From: Bergeyella_A cardium
Lineage (GTDB): Bacteria > Bacteroidota > Bacteroidia > Flavobacteriales > Weeksellaceae
Length of the DNA stretch: 64,000 nt
Direction: 5' to 3' (one strand)
Assembly (NCBI RefSeq): GCF_030012605.2
Contig: NZ_CP114055.2
Each line of letters starts with the position of its first letter. Position 1 is the stretch's first letter. The notes below the pieces were generated by a model. That model had not been told where the DNA came from, did not search any database, and saw only the letters and a list, made by a program, of their open reading frames with translations. The position numbers and the translations under genes were made by a program. Shown here one piece after another: positions 16,893-25,623 of this stretch.

Positions 16893-17786
16893 TTAGAAAA
16901 ATTGGAGTTCTACGCTGGTATAGACTTCTTCTTATCCGAGACTCTTCGCCACGCAAATATCATATTGGCAGGGTCTCTTCAAGAAGAGGAAGATGGAACT
17001 ACTACCTCCTCCGAAGGTAGGGTTATCCGTATTACTGGAGCTGTAAAGCCTCCTGGAAATGCAATGAGAGACCTTGATATCTTTAAGGAGTTAGCACGAA
17101 GATTAGGAGTAGAAGATAAATTCAACTATACCAAATCTGAGGACATCTTTAATGAATTAAGACATATTACTAGGGGGAGCTATGCCGATTATTACGGAAT
17201 TACTTACGAAAGAATAGAAAAAAATATGGGAATGTTTTGGCCTTGCCCAAGCCTTGACCACCCTGGTACACCGAGATTATGGGAGGATAGAAAATTTAAA
17301 ACCAATGACGGTAAGGCTCACTTCAACCCTACTCCATACATTACCCCAGTAGAAGAGCCTGATGAGGAATATCCTATCGTATTAACAACTGGGCGAGTAG
17401 TAAGCCAATACCTTAGTGGAACCCAAACAAGGAGAATTGGAAAATTGGTAGATATATACCCTGAGCCCTTAATGGAAATCCACCCTGAGCTGGCAGCTAA
17501 ATACAATATAGAGACCGATGATTTAATTAAAGTCATCACCAGAAGAGGAGAAGCCTTATTCCCAGCCAATGTCGTGGAGACCATAAGAAAAGATACTATT
17601 TTTATCCCATACCACTGGGGAGGAGTTAATGCAGTGAATCAATTAACCGTAGGATTTGATGGATTAGACCCAATCTCTAAAATGCCAGAGTTTAAGGTCT
17701 GTGCCTGCAAAATAGAGAAAACAGGCAGGAAGCGAGCAGAGGAGTCCGTTGAATTAGCTTACAGAAGTAGGGATATTCACTATTAA
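16890..17786 (+). pseudogene. C-terminal fragment of a nitrate-reductase-like molybdopterin oxidoreductase
   Basis: The open frame encodes ALEKLEFYAGIDFFLSETL and onward, the last third or so of a DMSO-reductase-family large subunit. It includes the C-terminal molydopterin-dinucleotide-binding domain (GRVVSQYLSGTQTRR, IPYHWGGVNAVNQLT, MPEFKVCACKIEK). Full-length relatives have roughly 700-900 residues and start with an iron-sulphur Cys motif and molybdenum ligand; here about 298 remain. The only in-frame start is a TTG at 16902. The C-terminal pattern is closest to NasA/NarB/NapA nitrate reductases as far as I can judge. The break point coincides with that of modB, so a single deletion joined them. 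Confidence 0.87.
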
Positions 17787-17842
17787 ATACAAATCAAAAA
17801 GATATTTAAACAGTAATAAAGATATATGAAGTTATAAAAGTT

Positions 17843-18418
17843 ATGGCAGAACAGTTCGAGAAGTTTAATGATATGGAGTTCTTCCTCGATATGCAGAGAT
17901 GCATAGGTTGCCACTCTTGCGAAATGGCTTGTGCCGAGTGCGAGACCAATGGGGAGACTACGATGATACACATACACTATGTAGATAGAGCAGAAACCAT
18001 CCAAACTACGGTTCAGGTGTGTATGCACTGTGATGACCCTATTTGTGCAAATGTATGTCCCGCCGATGCTATCACAAAAGATGAATTTGGTATTGTACAT
18101 TCTGCAGATGTTTCTAAATGTATTGGGTGTGCCAACTGCGTAATGAGTTGCCCATTCGGAGTACCTCAAATCCCTGATCAGAATGCACTGCTAATGATGA
18201 AGTGTAATATGTGCTACGATAGAACAAGCATTGGTCTTAAACCAATGTGTGCTACCGTATGCCCAAGTGGAGCGCTCACCTTTGATACCCGAGAAAATGT
18301 AGCTAAGAAAAGGCCAAACAGTACTCCCGTTAACCGTTTTATATTCGGTGAAGAAGTCGTAACCACTAAGGTTAATATAATGATGCCGAAAGGCAGTAAA
18401 GAATTAAAAGTATTCTAA
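17843..18418 (+). CDS. Four-cluster 4Fe-4S electron-transfer subunit
   Basis: This 191-residue protein contains four ferredoxin Cys motifs: CIGCHSCEMAC (20-30), CMHCDDPICANVCP (about 60-73), CIGCANCVMSCP (about 93-104) and the pair CNMC...CATVCP (about 119-142). This is the DmsB/NrfC-type beta subunit that carries electrons to or from a molybdoenzyme. It follows the truncated large subunit after 56 bases and precedes the Rieske gene, as in an oxidoreductase operon. The coding sequence itself is intact. With its catalytic subunit truncated it probably has no partner, unless a second copy exists. Confidence 0.9.
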   Translation: MAEQFEKFNDMEFFLDMQRCIGCHSCEMACAECETNGETTMIHIHYVDRAETIQTTVQVCMHCDDPICANVCPADAITKDEFGIVHSADVSKCIGCANCVMSCPFGVPQIPDQNALLMMKCNMCYDRTSIGLKPMCATVCPSGALTFDTRENVAKKRPNSTPVNRFIFGEEVVTTKVNIMMPKGSKELKVF

Positions 18419-18437
18419 TGATAAAAATCAATTAATA

Positions 18438-18968
18438 ATGTCTGATAATAACAATATCCCTGATTGGAAAGCAGATTTCCCTATTAAGAAAAGAGAGGCA
18501 GGATATGTCTCCCGTAGAGAATTTGTAAAAGTCGTAACCTTATTCTCTGGATTGTTGGCTTTTGCTAATGTTTTCATTCCAGTATTTAATTATTTCCATA
18601 AGAAAAAAGTCATTAAAGATTATTTCGTTTGCTTTACTGATGAGCTGGAAGTAGGGCAGCAAAAAACCTTCTATATAGATGGAGACCACAGAAACCCTTA
18701 TATGCTCATTCGAATGGCAAAAGATAAATGGAAAGTTTTCGAGCAAAAATGTACCCACCTCTCTTGTGGAGTTATCTATAAACACGATGAAAACCTTATA
18801 GAATGCCCTTGCCATCACGGATTTTTTGACCCAGAGAATGGAGAAGTTTTACAGGGACCTCCACCAAGACCATTACCGCAACTGGGCGTTGTAGTAAAAG
18901 AGAACAGAATCTATGTAGAAGAATATGCTTATCAAAAGAAAAAGCATCACAAAGCACATCACGGATAA
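18438..18968 (+). CDS. Rieske 2Fe-2S protein with Tat-type membrane anchor
   Basis: The 176-residue protein has a twin-arginine motif SRREFVK (about 22-28) followed by a hydrophobic helix (about 31-50), so it is likely folded before export and anchored facing the periplasm. The Rieske cluster ligands are CTHLSCG (about 98-104) and CPCHHGFF (about 117-124). It lies between the four-cluster protein and a small membrane protein and would move electrons between quinol and the molybdoenzyme. Intact in itself; its complex is probably lost. Confidence 0.9.
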   Translation: MSDNNNIPDWKADFPIKKREAGYVSRREFVKVVTLFSGLLAFANVFIPVFNYFHKKKVIKDYFVCFTDELEVGQQKTFYIDGDHRNPYMLIRMAKDKWKVFEQKCTHLSCGVIYKHDENLIECPCHHGFFDPENGEVLQGPPPRPLPQLGVVVKENRIYVEEYAYQKKKHHKAHHG

Positions 18969-18985
18969 AATAAATACTGAATCTT

Positions 18986-19285
18986 ATGGCTATTAGAAAG
19001 AAACCCATAAAGAAAGTTACATTCAGAATTAATGAAATGCTAACCTTCGTTATTGCAATTTATATTATGTTCGTCGCTCTCCAGATGTGGCTTTTATTTG
19101 GTACGATTAACAAGGCATTATACCTATATAATACAGAAATAGAAGTACAGCCGTTTGCTACTTGGTCAGCAATTGGCTCTGTAGTTATTTTTCTGTGCTT
19201 AGTCTTCTTTTTAAGATACATCCCTAGAATACCAACAGGTAATATTATGAAAGGAGACGAGAAAGAAGAAGAATATGAGTATTGA
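18986..19285 (+). CDS. Small membrane protein of the molybdoenzyme operon
   Basis: A 99-residue protein with two membrane helices (about 12-40 and 57-76), a positively charged N-terminus (RKKPIKK) and an acidic C-terminus (KGDEKEEEYEY). It overlaps the start of moaA by 11 bases. I do not recognise a named family. Its place after the Rieske gene suggests a membrane anchor or quinone-site subunit, which is inference. Confidence 0.75.
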   Translation: MAIRKKPIKKVTFRINEMLTFVIAIYIMFVALQMWLLFGTINKALYLYNTEIEVQPFATWSAIGSVVIFLCLVFFLRYIPRIPTGNIMKGDEKEEEYEY

Positions 19286-20267
19286 TTTATTAGATTCCTT
19301 CGGTAGAAAACACGATTACTTACGGCTATCCATTACAGATAGCTGTAATTTTAGATGCCTATACTGTATGCCCGATGAGCCTTTCAGTTGCAGCTCTATC
19401 GCAGAGCTTATGTCCGCCGAAGAAATTTTCAATATCTCCAAAGTCTTTGTAGAAAAATTTGGAATTAAGAAAATAAGAATTACGGGTGGTGAGCCCCTCG
19501 TAAGACAAGATTTTAAACAAATCATAGAACTCCTCTCTCAGCTCAATGTTCAAATCGCTATCACGACTAATGGAGTGCTTTTAGACCGATATTTCAGCCT
19601 ATTAGAAGAAAAAAACATCAGAGATATCAATATCAGTATAGACAGTCTCAATCGTCAAAAATTCAAGCTACTCACCAAGCGAGATTCCCTCCCAAAAGTC
19701 TGGGAAAATATACTGACAGGCATCTCAAAAGGCTTTAATATTAAGCTCAATGCGGTTATCATAGATAGGGTGAATACAGATGATATCCTCCCATTAGCCG
19801 AGCTCTCTCATCGCTACCCGATAGAAATGCGCTTCATAGAGTTTATGCCTTTCAATGGTAATTCTTGGGAGCGAAATAAGGTTTTCCCCATTAGAAAAAT
19901 GCTCAGCATCATTGGAGAGAAGTACGATTATCTTAAACTCTTTGATGCTAAAAACGATACCTCAAAAAAATACAAACTGAGAATTGATAGCGAAGGTAGC
20001 TTTGGCTTTATTTCTACAATGACGGACTCCTTCTGTGCGGGTTGCAACAGAATACGACTCACCAGCGATGGTAAAATGAAAAACTGTCTTTTCGGAGCAG
20101 AGGAATTTGATCTGCTTTCCCTCTACCGCCAAGGGCAAAGCATTGAAAATGCCATAAAAGAAGGTATCTGGCGAAAGCATAAAGAAAAAGGCGGACAGTT
20201 CATTCATCTACAAAACATAGAGGAAGAAAAACTCGCCAACAGAAGTATGATAAAAATAGGCGGCTAG
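19275..20267 (+). CDS. moaA: GTP 3',8-cyclase (molybdenum cofactor synthesis)
   Basis: MoaA is a radical-SAM enzyme that makes the cyclic intermediate of the pterin part of molybdenum cofactor from GTP. The 330-residue protein has the N-terminal cluster motif CNFRCLYC (about 24-31), TGGEPL (about 70-75), the C-terminal cluster FCAGCNRIRL (about 253-262) with a later Cys (KNCLFG), and the terminal GG dipeptide needed for activity. It appears intact and overlaps the preceding gene by 11 bases. No other Moco gene remains in this locus, so MoaA may be orphaned. Confidence 0.95.
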   Translation: MSIDLLDSFGRKHDYLRLSITDSCNFRCLYCMPDEPFSCSSIAELMSAEEIFNISKVFVEKFGIKKIRITGGEPLVRQDFKQIIELLSQLNVQIAITTNGVLLDRYFSLLEEKNIRDINISIDSLNRQKFKLLTKRDSLPKVWENILTGISKGFNIKLNAVIIDRVNTDDILPLAELSHRYPIEMRFIEFMPFNGNSWERNKVFPIRKMLSIIGEKYDYLKLFDAKNDTSKKYKLRIDSEGSFGFISTMTDSFCAGCNRIRLTSDGKMKNCLFGAEEFDLLSLYRQGQSIENAIKEGIWRKHKEKGGQFIHLQNIEEEKLANRSMIKIGG

Positions 20268-20286
20268 GTCTATTGAATGTTTTATA

Positions 20287-20354
20287 CCTAATTAAGATAT
20301 TAATTAGGCTAAAAAAAATAAAACCTCCGTAAATATTTAGTTTATGGAGGTTTT
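20287..20354. terminator. Two hairpins between moaA and ssrA
   Basis: The first hairpin pairs CCTAATTAA with TTAATTAGG at about 20287-20309. The second pairs AAAACCTCC (20321-20329) with GGAGGTTTT (20346-20354). The second ends in Ts on both strands and can stop both moaA transcripts and tmRNA transcripts. Confidence 0.7.
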
Positions 20355-20356
20355 TG

Positions 20357-20753
20357 TGGAGTTGGAGGGATTCGAACCCTCGTCCAAACAAGCAATACAT
20401 AAGCTTTCTACACGCTTATTCTGTTTTTAGTTTTCGTCTGCAAACAGAGAACAGACACTCAATTTACAGCTTATCTTCTCGGGTTTTCGTCCTTTAGCCG
20501 AAGCCTCCAAAGGCTTATTTCTGCATTTCCTATGCCTCATACTCGGACGCCGCAGAACGGAGCTTCCGTGAGACATCTTGTTTCCTTACTCTACTTCGGG
20601 AAAAACGCTTATCCTACTATACTTCAGATTAAGCAGCAAGAGCATACTCTTCATTGCCAGTTAAAATTTGTAGCAAGGGATTATAGAGATCGCGCTACGG
20701 TTCTCTGCGTGCTTACTTACCCATTGGTCTTGCTGTCGAAACCAGTCAACCCC
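20357..20753 (-). ncRNA. ssrA: Transfer-messenger RNA (tmRNA)
   Basis: On the minus strand the RNA begins GGGGTTGACTGGTTTCGACA, the conserved tmRNA 5' end, and finishes with the T-arm GGTTCGAATCCC and the acceptor strand CAACTCC, which pairs with GGGGTTG at the 5' end. Its length is about 397 nt. CCA is not fully encoded. The tag reading frame at 20629-20658 encodes GNEEYALAA followed by TAA, with a resume Ala expected before it. tmRNA with SmpB frees ribosomes stalled on broken messages and marks the product for degradation through the C-terminal ALAA. The promoter lies just upstream. Confidence 0.97.
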
Positions 20754-20769
20754 AATTGATAAATCAGCG

Positions 20770-20800
20770 CAAAAGTAATGCTTTTTTCCTTTCAGCCCAA
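20770..20800 (-). promoter_or_regulatory. Promoter of ssrA
   Basis: Minus strand: TTG (20798-20800), 20-bp spacer, TACTTTTG (20770-20777). The tmRNA 5' end is about 17 bases downstream, allowing a short leader to be processed. Confidence 0.8.
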
Positions 20801-20923
20801 AAATGAAAGATATCACAGACAGCAAGCACAGTATAATTGGGTAGTTAACTACTGGCTTTTAAACAGCCCTCAATTATTGTTTTAATAAAAAAATCATACT
20901 TTTTTTATCAATTTTTAGGTTAT

Positions 20924-21049
20924 TAACCGCGTTTTCCTGGTTCCTAACCAGGTCAACGGGCTTTTTAACCGGGTCGGCGGGGTCTTTAACCGCAACGACG
21001 GGGTTTTTAACCCTATTATTCGGGTCTCTGACCTTGTCGTTCTAGTTTA
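20924..21049. repeat. Degenerate 21-bp tandem array, six units
   Basis: Units start at 20924, 20945, 20966, 20987, 21008 and 21029, exactly 21 bp apart. Each begins with TAACC (last: TGACC), and the later part usually contains CGGG and ends in a pyrimidine run. A perfect small hairpin CCTGGTT-CCT-AACCAGG lies at 20936-20952. The array fills the gap between the ssrA promoter and the SGNH gene (20754-21146), which has no other gene. The sequence differs from the array at 2.4 kb, but the period is the same. Confidence 0.8.
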
Positions 21050-21146
21050 GGACTATAAACAAATCCTAAATCTATAAGCTATTTTAGGATTTATTAGGAT
21101 AAAAGAGAGATTTTATCGTTAATTTGCAGTAAAATGATTTATCACC

Positions 21147-22487
21147 TTGAAAAATGTTAATAAAAAGGTTATATCGCTAACCGCTATTTGTACGATTATC
21201 TATTTCGTGGCTTCGGTTATTTTCACCGCTTTCAACCTCAGTTGGGAGCCATTTGATAAGGTTAATCTCATCTCTGAACTCATCAAGTCTGATGGCAAAA
21301 AATCAACCGCCAGCGCTGAGCTGAAAAAGAAAAAAGATTCATTAATCGCCTCTCAAAATGGGAAAAGCGAGGCAAAAGAGAATTTTGAACTTTACAGAAA
21401 AGGAAATTTGATTACCGATTTCCGAGAGAGCTCCTCTCCTGCCCTACCCTCGTTTGCGGAGAAACTACACCGACTGAAAAAGGGAGAAAAAGTGAAAATA
21501 CGGATTGCCTATTTCGGGGATAGTATGATTGAAGGTGACCTGATGACACAGACGCTGAGAGCTCTTCTACAAGGGGAATACGGTGGCTCTGGCGTGGGCT
21601 TCTTGCCAATTAATTCTAATGTGGCGGGCTTCCGACAGTCGGCCACGATTTCTGTAAAAGGCTGGCAGGGGACGAATTTTATGGATAAAGCCGCACAAAA
21701 CCTCTACATCTCGGGGTATAAATACACAGGGACAGGTGCCGGGAGCTATACCGACAACACGATAAAGGACTCAGCAAACACAGAAAAAGCCCTTATTTTT
21801 GGTAGTGGTGCAGCATCAGAGGTACTGGTAAATGGCGCAGCGGTGCAGCTATCATCCACCGAAAAGCTCAACCGAAAAGTGCTGCTGAAAGATAGCTCCA
21901 ACCGAATAAAAATCTCGGGGAATAATGTTCAAACACCACTGTACGGTATTAGTTTCGAGAGCGAGAGTGGCATTTTTGTGGATAACTTCTCCTTCCGAGG
22001 GATTACAGGCGTAGAACTGAACAAAATTGATGAAGATTTTATGCGCTCGGTACAGAAAAACAATAGATACGACCTCATCGTCTTGCAGTACGGCGTTAAT
22101 CTACTCTTTAAACCAAAAACCACCGATTATTCCTTCTACTCAAAGATGTTTTCCCCAGTCCTATCAAAGATGAAAACCGCTTTTGAGGGGGCTGAATTTC
22201 TACTCATCAGCTCGGCTGACCGCGCTTTTAAGTACAATGGCGAGTTTAAAACAGCTATCGGATTACCCAACCTTATCGAGACCCAAGCACTGATGGCTTT
22301 TGAAAATAAAATCGCTTTCTATAATCAGTTTGAGACAATGGGCGGAGAAAACTCAATAGTGAAATGGGCAAATGAAAAACCCGCACTTGCCAATAAAGAC
22401 TATATACACCCCAACCACAAAGGGGCAGAAATCCTCGCACAAAGGCTCTTTGAGGCAATCCAAAAAGATGTAGCTAAGAAAAAATAA
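21147..22487 (+). CDS. SGNH/GDSL-type hydrolase, membrane anchored
   Basis: The 446-residue protein has an N-terminal membrane helix (about 7-29) and a large periplasmic SGNH domain with block I FGDSMIEGD (about 126-134) and the C-terminal block V DYIHPNHKG (about 418-426), giving the Ser, Asp and His of the catalytic triad. It is followed after 21 bases by an MBOAT gene, and such pairs move acetyl groups onto exported polysaccharide or peptidoglycan. The only start near the beginning of the frame is a TTG at 21147, since an in-frame stop lies at 21135-21137. The target polymer is unknown. Confidence 0.86.
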   Translation: MKNVNKKVISLTAICTIIYFVASVIFTAFNLSWEPFDKVNLISELIKSDGKKSTASAELKKKKDSLIASQNGKSEAKENFELYRKGNLITDFRESSSPALPSFAEKLHRLKKGEKVKIRIAYFGDSMIEGDLMTQTLRALLQGEYGGSGVGFLPINSNVAGFRQSATISVKGWQGTNFMDKAAQNLYISGYKYTGTGAGSYTDNTIKDSANTEKALIFGSGAASEVLVNGAAVQLSSTEKLNRKVLLKDSSNRIKISGNNVQTPLYGISFESESGIFVDNFSFRGITGVELNKIDEDFMRSVQKNNRYDLIVLQYGVNLLFKPKTTDYSFYSKMFSPVLSKMKTAFEGAEFLLISSADRAFKYNGEFKTAIGLPNLIETQALMAFENKIAFYNQFETMGGENSIVKWANEKPALANKDYIHPNHKGAEILAQRLFEAIQKDVAKKK

Positions 22488-22508
22488 ACCTAACCACACG
22501 ATAGAAAA

Positions 22509-24176
22509 ATGATTATTACAATATTCCTAAACCTTATCAACAGCTTTAATGCAGAGGCTTTTTTCAGCCAGTTTCTCTACGACCCCAAGAACCCTCTGCT
22601 CTTTAACAATGGCTTCTTCGTCTATTTCTTCTTTCTATTTATCCTGCTCTTCTACCTCCTGAGGCATAAGCCTACAGCAAGGAAATATGTATTCTCCTGC
22701 TTCTCTCTATACTTTTTCTATAAGGCAAGTGGCTCGTTTGTACTGCTGGTCATCCTCTCAGCGGTGGTCAATTATCTGCTGTCAAACGCGATATACCAGC
22801 TCAAAGAAAAGCGGACAAAGACGCTTACATTAGTGGTGAGTATCGTTATCAATCTCGGGCTGCTGTTCTACTTTAAATATACCAACTTCTTTATCTCGGT
22901 TGCCAATGAGATTTTTAATACAGGCTTTAATCCGCTCCATATCCTCCTGCCGATAGGTATTTCTTTTTTCACTTTTGAGAACCTGAGCTATACGATAGAT
23001 GTGTACAGAGGAGATTTTAAGCCTGCTCATAAGTTTGTAGATTATTTGCTCTTCCTTTCGTTCTTCCCAAAGCTGATGATGGGTCCTATCGTACGGGCGC
23101 ACGACTTCGTACCACAACTGGATAAACCTTATTACATCAATGAGAAGGAATTTGCAAAAGGCTTCTACCTCATTATCTCGGGGTTAATAAAGAAATTGGT
23201 CATCTCCGATTATATCACCCTCAACTTGGTAGATTATATATTTGATAACCCTTCACTGCATACAGGTCTGGAAAATCTAATCGCCCTCTACGGCTATGCA
23301 ATGGTCATCTACTGCGATTTTAGTGGCTACAGCGATGTGGCTATCGGTATGGCTCTCTGGCTCGGTTTCAAGATACCGCCTAACTTCCTCTCGCCTTACC
23401 AAAGTGCGAATATTACAGAGTTTTGGAGAAGGTGGCATATCTCGCTCTCTTCTTGGCTAAAGGATTACCTCTACATCCCTCTGGGAGGGAATAGAAATGC
23501 TACATTTGGCTCTTACCTCTTCGTTATTCTATTCCTCATCGGGAGTTTTATGATGCTCAACCATCTCTTTAGCCTGTCTTATCTTTACTCGGGGCTTATT
23601 ACTTTCGGTTTGCTGATGATATTCGTACTCCCACCGCTCTTAAAGGGAAATAATAAAGGTATCGCAGCTAATTTTAACCTCCTTACCACAATGCTCCTCG
23701 GCGGTTTTTGGCACGGTGCAAGCTGGAATTTTATTATCTGGGGCGCACTGCACGGCATTGCGCTCGGTATTCATAAAATATGGATGATGATGACTGGGAA
23801 AGCATTTGCTCGCTTTAATAATTCCAAGCTCTATAACTTCATAATGATTGTTCTTACCTTTCATTTCGCTTGCTTCTGCTGGATATTCTTTAAGGCTGAG
23901 GATTTTGATATCGCACTGGCAATGATTCGGCAAATCGCTTTCAACTTTGATTTCAGCGTGTGGATGCCCTTCTATGAAAACTACAAATATGTGGTTTGGA
24001 TGATTGCTTTCGCAATGCTTATCCACTTTATCCCGGATGACTTTATAGACAAACTCGTAGAAAAGCGAAACAAGTTCTCATTAGGCTTATATATCCTCAT
24101 TTTCTTTGCCTTTCTCATCCTCTACGGTTTCTTTAAATCGTCCGAACAAGTAATGCCTATCTACCTGCAATTTTGA
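22509..24176 (+). CDS. MBOAT family O-acyltransferase
   Basis: A 555-residue protein with about eleven membrane helices and the AlgI/DltB family motifs FWRRWHISLSSWLKDYLYIP (about 301-320) and WHGASWNFIIWG (about 403-414), which include the catalytic His. Family members pass acyl groups through the inner membrane to a secreted partner, here most likely the SGNH protein encoded just upstream. The polymer they modify is unknown. The operon ends at a strong hairpin (24216-24249). Confidence 0.92.
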   Translation: MIITIFLNLINSFNAEAFFSQFLYDPKNPLLFNNGFFVYFFFLFILLFYLLRHKPTARKYVFSCFSLYFFYKASGSFVLLVILSAVVNYLLSNAIYQLKEKRTKTLTLVVSIVINLGLLFYFKYTNFFISVANEIFNTGFNPLHILLPIGISFFTFENLSYTIDVYRGDFKPAHKFVDYLLFLSFFPKLMMGPIVRAHDFVPQLDKPYYINEKEFAKGFYLIISGLIKKLVISDYITLNLVDYIFDNPSLHTGLENLIALYGYAMVIYCDFSGYSDVAIGMALWLGFKIPPNFLSPYQSANITEFWRRWHISLSSWLKDYLYIPLGGNRNATFGSYLFVILFLIGSFMMLNHLFSLSYLYSGLITFGLLMIFVLPPLLKGNNKGIAANFNLLTTMLLGGFWHGASWNFIIWGALHGIALGIHKIWMMMTGKAFARFNNSKLYNFIMIVLTFHFACFCWIFFKAEDFDIALAMIRQIAFNFDFSVWMPFYENYKYVVWMIAFAMLIHFIPDDFIDKLVEKRNKFSLGLYILIFFAFLILYGFFKSSEQVMPIYLQF

Positions 24177-24215
24177 GGCATCGTTTTTATTAAGATAAAA
24201 AATATAGAAAATAGT

Positions 24216-24249
24216 ATCAAGGTGTTTCAATATTATGATACACCTTGAT
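24216..24249 (+). terminator. Terminator of the SGNH-MBOAT operon
   Basis: ATCAAGGTGT (24216-24225) pairs perfectly with ACACCTTGAT (24240-24249), followed by TTCTTTTGGTTT. Confidence 0.8.
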
Positions 24250-24276
24250 TTCTTTTGGTTTATTATAGACAAAAAA

Positions 24277-24303
24277 GAAATCCTCGTTTAAAACGAGGAT
24301 TTC
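24277..24303 (-). terminator. Terminator of map
   Basis: A near-perfect palindrome: GAAATCCTCGTTT (24277-24289) and its complement (24291-24303). On the minus strand it is followed by TTTTTTGTC. Confidence 0.75.
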
Positions 24304-24343
24304 AAGTTTAACAAATAAATATTAATATTATGAAATACAAACA

Positions 24344-25153
24344 TTACCAATCGTACTGGAAAGGTTCTTCTTCATCGGAGGAAATACCAAGCGCTTCGTG
24401 TACATATTTAAATGTGGAGAGGAGAACGGGCTTTCCTTTGATGATTGCTACATCATGCTCGAAGTGCGCAGAAGGGCTATTGTCCTGGCTGGTAACCGTC
24501 CATCCATCTTGATGGAAAATAACTTTCTCAGTCCCCATATTAATCATAGGTTCTATAGCGAGCACGATACCGTCTTTCAGAACTTTGCCACTTCCTCGCT
24601 TGCCGTAGTTAGGCACCTGAGGGTCTTCGTGCATTTTTCTACCTACACCGTGCCCCACGAGCTCGCGAACTACCCCATAGCCTTCCTTCTCGCAATAGGT
24701 CTGTATAGCGTAGGAAATATCCCCTACCCGCTTGCCTCGTATGCATTGTTCTATACCTTTGTAGAGAGATTCCTTAGTTATTTTGAGGAGTTTTTTCACT
24801 TCGGGGCTCACCTCGCCTACCTGAAACGAATAAGCGTGGTCGCCATAAAAGCCATTTTTATAGACACCGCAATCTACGGAGATGATGTCTCCTTCCTCAA
24901 GGGGCTTTTTGTTGGGAATCCCGTGCACTACTTCTTCATTTGGAGAGATGCAAAGGGTATTAGGGAAGTCATACAAGCCCAAGAAGCCTGGTTCGGCATT
25001 GTGGTCTTTAATAAATTCGTAGGCGAGATTATCGAGATGCAGCGTAGTAACGCCAGGTTTTATTTCTTTTGCGAGCATCCCCAGTGTTTTGGAGACGAGC
25101 TGAGCAGATTCTCTAATGAGGTAGAGCTCTTCTAATGTTTTTAGTTGTATCAT
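24344..25153 (-). CDS. map: Type I methionyl aminopeptidase
   Basis: Map removes the initiator Met from new proteins. The 269-residue pita-bread protein shows the metal ligands in DIISVDCG (about 89-96), YGDHAYSF (about 103-110), the GHGVGRKMHEDP segment (about 167-178) and the acidic residues of AIEPM (about 198-202) and HFEHDVAI (about 232-239). A Cys-rich zinc extension is absent, as expected for this group. It is a single-copy house-keeping enzyme. The gene is close to the small HAD gene upstream (8 bases), so they may be co-transcribed. Confidence 0.95.
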   Translation of the reverse strand: MIQLKTLEELYLIRESAQLVSKTLGMLAKEIKPGVTTLHLDNLAYEFIKDHNAEPGFLGLYDFPNTLCISPNEEVVHGIPNKKPLEEGDIISVDCGVYKNGFYGDHAYSFQVGEVSPEVKKLLKITKESLYKGIEQCIRGKRVGDISYAIQTYCEKEGYGVVRELVGHGVGRKMHEDPQVPNYGKRGSGKVLKDGIVLAIEPMINMGTEKVIFHQDGWTVTSQDNSPSAHFEHDVAIIKGKPVLLSTFKYVHEALGISSDEEEPFQYDW

Positions 25154-25161
25154 CGTTTATT

Positions 25162-25596
25162 TTACCAGAAAAATCCTTTCTTTTTTTCTTTTTTGAGTTT
25201 GGAATAAGGGAGAACCTCTCGCCCCTCTACTCGGAATTCTATTTTCTCATTAATGATGTTGTAGATTTCTCCCCAGCCTGGGAAGCCTCCGAGGTTTCTA
25301 TCATCGATGAAGAGGTCGGCGTCTATTTTTCGAGATTGAGTTTCGGCATCAAATACCTCACCTTCAAAGGAAGAATTTACAGCGTAGAACTCTACTCCAT
25401 TCTTTTTACAGAAATCAATTGCATCGTCTAATGCTTTGCCACTTCTGTAAGTCCAAAGAATGAGTCTGTAGCCTTCGCTCTGTAATTTTTTAAGGGTTTC
25501 AAATGCGAATATTTTGGGCTTTCCGATGGCTGGATAAGCATCTTCTACGATGGTACCATCAAAATCAATAGCCAGTTTTTTATTACTTCTAATCAT
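25162..25596 (-). CDS. Small HAD-superfamily hydrolase (BT0820-like)
   Basis: A 144-residue HAD protein with the nucleophile motif LAIDFDGTIVED (8-19), the second motif in LILWTYRSG (about 46-54) and a C-terminal acidic pair FIDDRN (about 97-102). The small size and absence of a cap domain match the BT0820-type family of Bacteroidota phosphatases; the substrate is unknown. I used the ATG at 25596 (MIRSNKK) rather than one six codons earlier. A TATATTTG box lies at 25616-25623 on the minus strand. Confidence 0.82.
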   Translation of the reverse strand: MIRSNKKLAIDFDGTIVEDAYPAIGKPKIFAFETLKKLQSEGYRLILWTYRSGKALDDAIDFCKKNGVEFYAVNSSFEGEVFDAETQSRKIDADLFIDDRNLGGFPGWGEIYNIINEKIEFRVEGREVLPYSKLKKEKKKGFFW

Positions 25597-25623
25597 ATTT
25601 TCTGTAATGAGCAAGCAAATATA

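Noticed and set aside
25616..25623. Full promoter before the small HAD gene
   Set aside because: TATATTTG is present, but no TTG lies at 17-23 bp, so I mention only the -7 box. The same holds for aroB, lpxK, tonB, trxA and the rhomboid gene.
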